Positions 58,028-64,000 of a stretch of DNA of 64,000 nucleotides are shown piece by piece. The DNA is from Nonomuraea jabiensis (GTDB taxonomy: Bacteria; Actinomycetota; Actinomycetes; Streptosporangiales; Streptosporangiaceae), in assembly GCF_014204795.1 (NCBI RefSeq), contig NZ_JACHMB010000001.1, positions 10,304,501 to 10,368,500 of the forward strand, given 5' to 3'. The notes below the pieces were generated by a model. It searched no databases. It was given only the letters and a program-made list of their open reading frames with translations, and had not been told where the DNA came from. The stretch's first letter is position 1. Every line of letters starts with the position of its first letter. Made by a program: the position numbers and the translations under genes.

Positions 58028-60613
58028 TCACCGCCCTCCCACGAGATCCAATGTCAACGTCCCGGCCGAGGGGATCTCCAGCGGGCCGAACGCCAGCGCG
58101 CCGCCGGCGGGCACGGGCGGGCCGGTGGAGACCGTACGGGCCAGCCGGACGACGCTCGCCGACACCACTCCCGGCACGGCCATGGCCTCGGCCAGGATCC
58201 GGCTCACGTACAGGCCGGCGCCGAAGGTGAGGCGGTCGGGGTCGAACATGCCGCCCGGCGCGTCGCCGAGCCTGGCCCGCAGCGCGACGGTGACGGCCGA
58301 GCGGGGCGCGGTCGCCGCCAGGCAGACGCGCAGCCCGAGGTCGACCGCGACCGGCCGGGGCGGGTCGGCCCGCAGGTCGTGCCCGATCCGCCGGACCTGC
58401 TCCAGCCGGGTCCGCACCGCCTCCAAGGGGAACTCCTCGCCGCATCGGCCTCGCAGGGGGTCGATCGCCACGTCGGCCTCGTACCAGCCGCCGGTCCAGG
58501 CCAGGTCGGTGGCCGCGCTCTGGACGCCCGGCTGGGCGGCGGCGATCGTGGCGTAGTCCTCGGCGGTGACCGCGCGTACCAGGCGGTGCCGGTAGGCGGT
58601 GGGGCCGAGCAGGCGGGCGTCGGCGACCGGTTCGGGGTCGACGCCGCCGGTGGCGGCCAGCGGGTTGCGTACGCCGGTCACCGGCACCGCGATGGGGCGG
58701 GAGGCCACCAGGTGGGCCACCGCCTCGGGGCCGACGTTGCCGGCCGTCCCGTTGCCGACCCGCAGGCGCAGGTCGAACCGCTGGCCGGGGCGGACCCCGC
58801 GGCCGTACCTGCCGTCGCCGAAGCGCAGGTGCGAGCTGCCCTCGTCGTCCACCTCGACGACGACGTGCCGGTCCTCGGGGCCGCTGCCGATCAGGTCGGC
58901 CCGCACCGTCCAGCTCTCGCGGTCGGAGGCGAGCCAGAGCTGGGCCAGTGCCGTACGCGGGTCCTGGGTGAGCGCGGCCGCGGCGGGGCCGGCGGCGACC
59001 GGCTCGGCGGGGTCGAGCCCCGCGCCGGTGCCCCAGGTGGCGGCCACCTCGGCCGCGTCGGCGGCGTCCAGCGGCAGGCCGAGACGGGCCTGGGCGGTCA
59101 GCCTGGCCAGCCTGGCGGCCTGCCGCGGCCGGGTGTCCGCGGGGATGCGGGCCAGCGTCAGGGCCTGGCCTTCCGCGACGGTCTCGGGAGCAGGGTAGGG
59201 CGCCCGGCGGGTGAGCGGCGCCTGCGGCAGCACGGGCTCGAAGCGCACCCGTACGGGGTCGCGCTCCGGGCGGCCGGGCCCCTCGCACCGCACGGGGCCG
59301 GGCTCCCCTTCGGGCACGGTCAGCGTGCCGGTCCCGGTGGCGCCGTGGTCGACGAGGACCACGTTCGCCCTGGCCACGCTCACGTCCTCGAACAGGCAGC
59401 ACTCCTCGCCGCCGATGGCCGCCAGGCACAGGTCGAACGTCAGGGCGTCGGCGCACGCCCAGCTCACCCGGAGCAGCGGCTGGTCGTACACCGGGTCGTC
59501 GAGCTCCTCGACCTCGGTCAGCCGCACGGCCTGGCGGTGGGTGACGTCCGCGTCACCCGGCACCCCGGTCAGCGGGCCGCGTACCTCCTCGAAGATCACC
59601 ACGTCGCCGGGGCACAGGCCGAGCAGCCGCTGCGACCGCTCCTCGTCGCACCAGCCGTCCACGAGCGTGGCGGCCGTCGCGCCGCGCGGCAGGCAGCACT
59701 CCTCGCCGCCCCAGGTCCACAGCCGGATGCGGTTGCGGGCGGGGCTGACGGCCACGTCGTGCGCCGGCACCGGTTCGTACACCTGGTGGCCGCCGCCGGG
59801 CGCCAGGCGGCGCAGCTCGCCTTCCGAGACCATCGGGCGGCCGCCGAGCGCCGGGACCGCCGTCACGAACCGGTAGGTGCCCGCGCGCAGGACCCCGGCC
59901 TCCTCGACCTCCAGGTGCACCCAGGTGCGCGCGTTGCAGCCGTCGTGCATCCGGTAGTCGACCAGCCGCAGGTGCCGCCGCACCGACGTCCGCAGCCGGG
60001 CCGTGCCGAGATACGCCTCGGTGGCCACCGCGTCCTGGCGGTAGGAGAGCCGGTCGCCGACGTAGGCGAGCAGCTCGACGAGCGTGACGCCCAGGTCGGG
60101 TACCTGCCGGTCGGTCCAGGCGGGGGAGGTCAGCGCGAGCCGGTCCAGGATGAGCCGGCGGAAGCTCGCGTAGTCCTTGGCCAGGTAGTCGATGACCGCC
60201 CGGTCCTCCTCGCCCGGCGGGCAGGGCGCCGTCGCGCCGCAGTCGCTCTCCTCGCCGCAGTCGCCAGTGAAAGTGAAGGCGGCGCGGGCGTAGCGGGGGT
60301 CGAGGTCCTGGACGCCGGTCAGCTCCACCTCGTACGGCGAGCGGTCCCCGAGCCGGTCGAGGTGGACGACCAGCTCGTCGTAGCGACCGGCCCGCGCGGC
60401 GACCACCTCGACGTGGACGGCCCGCACCACGCGCCCGGGACCGGTGATGGCGACGTCGTCCGCCTCCGGCGCCGGCTCGGGCGCCTTGCCGAACAGCAGC
60501 AGCCGCAGCGTGCGTGCCTCGTTGTCGACCTGAACGCCCGCGATGCCGCCCCACCCGCGGGCGCGGTCCCGTTCGCGCCGCCCGCGGGGCGGGCAGCCGT
60601 CGTCGGCCGTCAT
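58028..60613 (-). CDS. Putative baseplate assembly protein 1 (TIGR02243-like, Afp11-like)
   Basis: 861 residues from ATG 60613, overlapping the gp25 stop (ATGA). DYLAKDYASFRRLILDRLAL and VTLVELLAYVGDRLSYRQDA match the family, with the J-like core FGDGRYGRGVRPGQRFDLRL and NVGPEAVAHLV near 600-660. It is a diverged tandem paralogue of the next gene. These two large proteins form the wedge ring of contractile-tail baseplates. Confidence 0.88.
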   Translation of the reverse strand: MTADDGCPPRGRRERDRARGWGGIAGVQVDNEARTLRLLLFGKAPEPAPEADDVAITGPGRVVRAVHVEVVAARAGRYDELVVHLDRLGDRSPYEVELTGVQDLDPRYARAAFTFTGDCGEESDCGATAPCPPGEEDRAVIDYLAKDYASFRRLILDRLALTSPAWTDRQVPDLGVTLVELLAYVGDRLSYRQDAVATEAYLGTARLRTSVRRHLRLVDYRMHDGCNARTWVHLEVEEAGVLRAGTYRFVTAVPALGGRPMVSEGELRRLAPGGGHQVYEPVPAHDVAVSPARNRIRLWTWGGEECCLPRGATAATLVDGWCDEERSQRLLGLCPGDVVIFEEVRGPLTGVPGDADVTHRQAVRLTEVEELDDPVYDQPLLRVSWACADALTFDLCLAAIGGEECCLFEDVSVARANVVLVDHGATGTGTLTVPEGEPGPVRCEGPGRPERDPVRVRFEPVLPQAPLTRRAPYPAPETVAEGQALTLARIPADTRPRQAARLARLTAQARLGLPLDAADAAEVAATWGTGAGLDPAEPVAAGPAAAALTQDPRTALAQLWLASDRESWTVRADLIGSGPEDRHVVVEVDDEGSSHLRFGDGRYGRGVRPGQRFDLRLRVGNGTAGNVGPEAVAHLVASRPIAVPVTGVRNPLAATGGVDPEPVADARLLGPTAYRHRLVRAVTAEDYATIAAAQPGVQSAATDLAWTGGWYEADVAIDPLRGRCGEEFPLEAVRTRLEQVRRIGHDLRADPPRPVAVDLGLRVCLAATAPRSAVTVALRARLGDAPGGMFDPDRLTFGAGLYVSRILAEAMAVPGVVSASVVRLARTVSTGPPVPAGGALAFGPLEIPSAGTLTLDLVGGR

Positions 60614-60978
60614 GGCCCGGTCCTCCGTTCGACGGTGACCGAGTTGAGCTCCCCGGTCAGCACCAGCACGTACGCCACCGACACCAGCAGCGCCCCCTCC
60701 TCGGCCCGCACGTCCACGCGCTCGACCCGCAGGTCGTCGGGCAGCCACTGCTGCAGCGCCGCCTGGAGGGTGTATTCGACGGCCCCGGCCAGTTCGGGGC
60801 TGTTGGGGGCGAAGACCAGCCGCAGGACGCCGGTGCCGAAGTCGGGCCGGTTGACCCGCTCCCCCGGGATCGTGAACAGCAGCTGCTCCACCATGTCGCG
60901 CACGTGGTCCTCGTCCGTGGTGGTGGCCGACCTGCCGTGCGCGTCGACGTGGAAGGGGAAGTCGAGGTGGGTGCTCAT
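60610..60978 (-). CDS. GPW/gp25 family baseplate protein
   Basis: 122 residues from ATG 60978, overlapping the PAAR-like stop. DMVEQLLFTIPGERVNRPDFG is the typical gp25/GPW core (EQLLFT..GER..RPDFG), followed by QWLPDDLRVERVDV. It is the small baseplate wedge component shared by phage T4, type VI secretion and extracellular injection systems. Confidence 0.9.
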   Translation of the reverse strand: MSTHLDFPFHVDAHGRSATTTDEDHVRDMVEQLLFTIPGERVNRPDFGTGVLRLVFAPNSPELAGAVEYTLQAALQQWLPDDLRVERVDVRAEEGALLVSVAYVLVLTGELNSVTVERRTGP

Positions 60979-61319
60979 GATCCCGCCGCCCTGAGCTGCG
61001 TCGAGGTGATGACCGGCGTGCCCTGCGGGGCCTTGGCCGCCGACTGGCTGACGCCGGCGCCGGGCCCCGCGGGTTCCAGGACGACCGGCTTGCCGAGCAC
61101 GAAGACCCGGGTGGAGGCGGCCAGGGCGAAGTCGACGGTGACGCAGGGGCTCGGCGGGGTCGCGCCCGACAGCGAGCAGCCCGCCACCGCGACCACGTCG
61201 GCGACGGTCACCACCGGCGCGCCCCCGGCCAGCACCACGCTCTGCCCGGGGACGATCGTGGCCTTGCCCTGGTGCAGGCAGGTCACCTGGGAGGCGGCGG
61301 TCAGCAGGAATCCCGGCAT
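60975..61319 (-). CDS. PAAR-like spike-tip protein
   Basis: 114 residues from ATG 61319 (AGAGGGG nine bases upstream; a GTG at 61328 is also open). The glycine/valine-rich pattern VTCLHQGKATIVPGQSVVLA with later cysteines in GCSLSGATPPSPCV fits the PAAR-like tip proteins of extracellular contractile injection systems (Afp10 type). It lies between baseplate V and gp25 genes, the expected place for the spike tip. Confidence 0.8.
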   Translation of the reverse strand: MPGFLLTAASQVTCLHQGKATIVPGQSVVLAGGAPVVTVADVVAVAGCSLSGATPPSPCVTVDFALAASTRVFVLGKPVVLEPAGPGAGVSQSAAKAPQGTPVITSTQLRAAGS

Positions 61320-61334
61320 CGTCGGCACCCCCTC

Positions 61335-61916
61335 TCAGGCCGGCTTCACGACGAGCGCGCCGTTGTTGATGTTGACGAGCCCGACGAGGTTGATGGCCGG
61401 CGCGGTGATGGTCACGCCCGAGGTGTCGACCGTGATGGCCGCCGACTGCGACTGGAGCAGCACGCCGCTGCCCTTCATCGGAGCCACCGGGGTGTCGGAC
61501 AGGGCGATCCTGCTCTTGCCGATGGTCTCGATGAGGAGCGCGGGTGCCGCGGGGGGCAGCAGCTTGGCGGTGGCGGGCGCCTCTTCCCGGCTCCCCCAGA
61601 AGAAACCCACCCAGATGGGGCTGTCGGGGCTGCCCTGCTCGAACTCCACCCAGACCCCGGCGCCCGGCGGCGGCACGGCGAAGAAGCCCATCTGCAGTCC
61701 GGCCAGCGGCACGCACGGCATCGCCCACGTCGAGGGCAGCACGCCGAGGACGTCGGGCACGCTGACCAGCAGCCGTCCCTTGCCGAGGGGGTCGATGTTG
61801 TTCAGCACCGAACCCCGGTACTTGCCGTAGAAACGTCTGGTGCCCGGGGGCTCGGCGTCCTCGCGCTCGGCGGGGCCGAAGAAGCCGGGAGACTCGACGT
61901 ACCCGAGCTCGTCCAT
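61335..61916 (-). CDS. Baseplate assembly protein V / spike (gp5 OB-fold), 5' end disturbed by TnpB insertion
   Basis: 193 residues from ATG 61916. The OB-fold of gpV/VgrG-type spikes is visible: YRGSVLNNIDPLGKGRLLVS, WAMPCVPLAG, VPPPGAGVWVEFEQG and IWVGFFWG. A beta-prism-like tail (ALLIETIGKSRIAL...ITVDTSGVTITAPAINLVG) follows. A TnpB element begins 84 bp upstream. If it is removed between TTGAC (ending 62000) and position 63328, ATG 63333 (behind AAGGA) reads in frame into this gene, adding 30 codons. The original start may therefore have been lost, with ATG 61916 as a fallback lacking a clear ribosome site. Confidence 0.82.
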   Translation of the reverse strand: MDELGYVESPGFFGPAEREDAEPPGTRRFYGKYRGSVLNNIDPLGKGRLLVSVPDVLGVLPSTWAMPCVPLAGLQMGFFAVPPPGAGVWVEFEQGSPDSPIWVGFFWGSREEAPATAKLLPPAAPALLIETIGKSRIALSDTPVAPMKGSGVLLQSQSAAITVDTSGVTITAPAINLVGLVNINNGALVVKPA

Positions 61917-62000
61917 CAGAGTCCCCCGAGGGAACCGTCGTCTTCGGGCGACGGGAGAATCGGGAGCGGGAGGGCCGTCAAGGCCCGAGTGTGCCTTGAC

Positions 62001-63327
62001 CTGTCAGGTTCGCGGGTCACAGATGTCCTTCCGGGTTTGTCGGTGCCGGGCGATACCGTGGTGGTCTCGTTACCGAGCGTGGGAGGTGGGGTGGGTGCGC
62101 AGGTCGTTCAAGTTCCTGCTGCGCCCCACCAGCAAGCAGGCCGCCGCGTTCGCACGGTGCCTGGAAGACCACCGGCAGCTGTACAACGCCGCTCTCGAAC
62201 ACCGCCGTACGGCCTACCGTAAAGCCGGGGTGGCGGTGCGTTACGGCGAGCAGTCGGCGGAGCTGAAGCACATCCGCGCCGACGATCCCGGCGGTCAGGG
62301 CCGGTGGTCGTTCTCCTCCCAGCAGGCCACGCTGCGCAGGCTGGACAAGGCGTACCGGGCGTTCTTCGACCGCGTCAAAGCAGGCCGCACGCCAGGGTTG
62401 CCGCGTTTCAGGGGGCGGGGCTGGTTCGACACGGTCGAGTGGCCCAAGGACGGCGACGGCTGCCGGTGGGATTGCCAACCCGAGCACCCGACGGCCGCTT
62501 TCGTCCGTCTGCAGGGCGTCGGGCATGTGCGGGTCCACCGGCACCGCCGGGTGCTCGGCACCGTCAAGACGATCAGCGTCAAGAGGGAAGGCGCCCGCTG
62601 GTTCGTCGTGCTGTCGCGCGATGACGTGCCCGCACACACCCTTCCCGCCACGGGCGCGGTCGCGGATATTGACATGGGTGTCGCCTCGCTGGCCACGACC
62701 AGCGACGGCGACCACCTCGACAACCAGCGCCACCTCGCCACCTCCGCGAGCCGTCTGGCAGCGGCCCAGCGGAACCTGGCCGGTAGGAAACGAGGATCGA
62801 AGCGGCGCGGTAAGGCTGTCGCGCGGGTGGCGGCCTTGCATGCCAAGGTGCGGCGGCAACGCCTTGATGCGGCGCACAAGGCCGCGCTCGCGCTGGTTCG
62901 CGGCTACGACGTGATCGTGCACGAAACGCTGAACGTGGCGGGCATGACCCGGCGTGCCGCGCCGAAACCGGACGGCGAAGGCGGCTACCTGCCTAACAGG
63001 CAAGCGGCTAAATCCGGGCTGAACAAGAGCATTCTCGACGCGGGTTGGTCGGCGTTCTTGACGATCCTGTCGCACAAGGCTGAAAGCGCCGGTCGGCAGC
63101 TGATCGCGGTGAACCCGGCCAACACCTCTCGTACGTGCTCGCGTTGCGGGCACTGCGCGAAGGACAACCGCGTCACCCAGGCCGTCTTCCGATGTACGGG
63201 GTGCGGGTTTTGCGCGCACGCCGACGTGAACGCGGCGATCAACATCTTGAGGGCAGGGCTTGCCCTTCGCGAGGCTGCGCAAGCGGCTTAGCGAGAAGCC
63301 GCTCCCTTCAGGGAACGGAGGAGTCAC
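62001..63327 (+). mobile_element. IS200/IS605-type element carrying only tnpB
   Basis: An element with a single tnpB gene inserted opposite to the injection-system operon. The left boundary is placed after TTGAC (61996-62000), a typical IS605-family target or TAM sequence; the right boundary after GTCAC (63323-63327), which follows a terminal hairpin. No terminal inverted repeats or target duplication are expected for this family, and no tnpA is present, so it needs a transposase in trans. Boundaries are inferred. Confidence 0.65.
62095..63291 (+). CDS. tnpB: TnpB RNA-guided endonuclease
   Basis: 398 residues from GTG 62095 with GGGAGG upstream. All RuvC residues are present: Asp193 (DIDMG), Glu277 (VIVHETLNVAG) and Asp377 (AHADVNAAINIL). 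The zinc ribbon is complete with Cys348/351 (TCSRCG) and Cys367/370 (RCTGCG). The N-terminal wedge region starts SFKFLLRPTSKQAAAFARCL. TnpB cuts DNA next to a TAM using a guide from the right end of its own element and helps keep the element at its site. The protein looks intact. Confidence 0.93.
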   Translation: MRRSFKFLLRPTSKQAAAFARCLEDHRQLYNAALEHRRTAYRKAGVAVRYGEQSAELKHIRADDPGGQGRWSFSSQQATLRRLDKAYRAFFDRVKAGRTPGLPRFRGRGWFDTVEWPKDGDGCRWDCQPEHPTAAFVRLQGVGHVRVHRHRRVLGTVKTISVKREGARWFVVLSRDDVPAHTLPATGAVADIDMGVASLATTSDGDHLDNQRHLATSASRLAAAQRNLAGRKRGSKRRGKAVARVAALHAKVRRQRLDAAHKAALALVRGYDVIVHETLNVAGMTRRAAPKPDGEGGYLPNRQAAKSGLNKSILDAGWSAFLTILSHKAESAGRQLIAVNPANTSRTCSRCGHCAKDNRVTQAVFRCTGCGFCAHADVNAAINILRAGLALREAAQAA

Positions 63328-63347
63328 GTTCATGGCAGGTCCTTAGG
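63200..63347 (+). ncRNA. Predicted omega RNA (reRNA) of TnpB with guide
   Basis: The 3' end of tnpB and the element end contain two stems: AGCGGCTT/AAGCCGCT around the stop codon (about 63282-63303) and CTCCC-TTCA-GGGA (about 63302-63314), then GGAGGAGTCAC, the usual ending of omega RNA scaffolds. The guide would be the flanking bases from 63328 on. The 5' limit is a guess. Confidence 0.5.
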
Positions 63348-64000
63348 AGAGGGGCAGGAACGCGTTGCGGGTGAGGGTGAACTGCTGGGTGTATCCGCCG
63401 CGGGTGATGTCGTGGGTGACGCTCTTGACGAAGTAGGTGCCGTCGTAGCCGAGGCCGGCGCCGCGTACCGTGACGGGACGGCGGGCGCGCAGCGGCCGGC
63501 CGTAGCGCAGCACGTCCAGCGTGCCCTGCCCGCTGATCACCTCGTAGCTGTCGGCGGCCCTGGCCAGCGCGACCAGTCCCGCCTCCAGGGGGGACAGCTT
63601 GGCCAGGCCCCTGACCACCGACGCCTTCAGCGGCAGCGGCTTGCGGGCGCCCATCGGCGGGTTGACGGGGGTGACGTCCGGGATGGGGATGGGGACGGGG
63701 AACTTGGTGACCGGCTCCTGGACCAGCGCCACGTACTGCGTCGCGGAGAACCCGTCGAAGGTGAACGTCAGCGTCTCGACGTTGGTGGTCGCGTCGGCGT
63801 TGGCCCACAGGGTGGGCTGTGGCGGCCCGGCCTTGACCAGCGGCCCCCAGTACGCGTAGTTGACGCCGGGGTCCGGCCCCGGCTCGACGTAGAACTGGTA
63901 GCCGACCTGCGCCGCGAGCGCCTTGACGTAGGCCAGGTCGGTGCCCTGCTGCGAGGGGATGGACTCCATCGGGTTCGGGGTGACCAGCTTGACGCTCGGC
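63343..64000 (-). CDS. Phage late control D family protein (5' end outside window)
   Basis: About 219 C-terminal residues, open to the right edge. The text includes QGTDLAYVKALAAQVGYQFY, YEVISGQGTLDVLRYGRPLR and FVKSVTHDITRGGYTQQFTL, typical of gpD/VgrG gp27-like domains in contractile injection systems, including the closing THxI..GGYTQ.FTL.RN motif. It forms the hub that holds the spike. Its stop is followed by AAGGA and ATG 63333, the probable original start of the next gene before TnpB insertion. Confidence 0.85.
   Translation of the reverse strand, partial: PSVKLVTPNPMESIPSQQGTDLAYVKALAAQVGYQFYVEPGPDPGVNYAYWGPLVKAGPPQPTLWANADATTNVETLTFTFDGFSATQYVALVQEPVTKFPVPIPIPDVTPVNPPMGARKPLPLKASVVRGLAKLSPLEAGLVALARAADSYEVISGQGTLDVLRYGRPLRARRPVTVRGAGLGYDGTYFVKSVTHDITRGGYTQQFTLTRNAFLPLS

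Noticed and set aside
62017..63333. Minus-strand open frame of about 438 codons starting at ATG 63333
   Set aside because: It runs antisense through tnpB; only its first codons are likely real, as the former start of the spike gene.
47928..64000. Interpretation as a complete prophage
   Set aside because: Only baseplate/spike genes plus DUF6519 and DUF4157 are present; no integrase, terminase, capsid or lysis gene is seen, which fits an injection system better.
1..64000. CRISPR arrays, rRNA, tRNA and riboswitches
   Set aside because: No regularly spaced repeats, tRNA cloverleaf signatures or known riboswitch cores were recognised by reading; a covariance-model search was not possible here.

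Overview
The window is very GC-rich, with G or C at most third codon positions. It carries GTG and TTG starts, many overlapping ATGA junctions and a dense set of one-component regulators. This points to a filamentous actinomycete; the mix of genes suggests a member of the Streptosporangiales such as Nonomuraea, which is inference only. No rRNA, tRNA or CRISPR array was recognised.

Bases 1-23.8 kb are a plant-polysaccharide region of small, separately regulated catabolic units: a PadR/FAD-monooxygenase pair; a membrane Ser/Thr kinase; a LacI-controlled rhamnoside operon (MFS permease, GH78 alpha-L-rhamnosidase, SDR dehydrogenase); a GntR-controlled operon of FGGY kinase plus two flavoproteins; a TetR-controlled GH1/beta-glucuronidase operon; a secreted GH5 mannanase with CBM2; a ROK regulator; and secreted pectinesterase and pectate lyase sharing an almost identical lectin module. 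Several promoter regions hold clear palindromic operators.

Bases 24.1-29.3 kb hold a Pls/PosA-type non-ribosomal peptide synthetase overlapping an M1 metallopeptidase gene. This is the arrangement known for epsilon-poly-L-lysine synthetase and its polymer-degrading peptidase, so it is a candidate cationic homopoly(amino acid) locus. A DUF3817 membrane protein and a CopD/CtaG copper protein follow.

Bases 31.6-38.5 kb look eroded. A GH84 hexosaminidase gene has lost its catalytic centre and its frame, a GH35 tail and a plus-strand tail are fused head to head, a DUF2064 nucleotidyl/glycosyltransferase-like gene lacks its middle, and a monooxygenase tail remains. Between them lies a glycosylation set (GT2, NAD-dependent epimerase, GT-C transferase, methyltransferase). 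A GH12 glucanase, a TetR/P450 pair with a large operator, and a two-domain CHRD protein whose start codon lies in a long inverted repeat follow.

Bases 42.3-46.9 kb form a metal-homeostasis block: tatA-arsR-MgtA-type ATPase and a CNNM/CBS transporter. The two promoters carry the same operator. A small SARP regulator follows.

Bases 47.9-64.0 kb (minus strand, continuing beyond the right edge) are the baseplate/spike end of a contractile injection system: late control D, baseplate V, PAAR-like tip, gp25, two large baseplate proteins, a tail-I/beta-helix protein, a DUF6519 protein and a 1379-residue DUF4157 (eCIS core) protein with a deaminase-like motif. An intact TnpB element on the plus strand has inserted at the start of the baseplate V gene.
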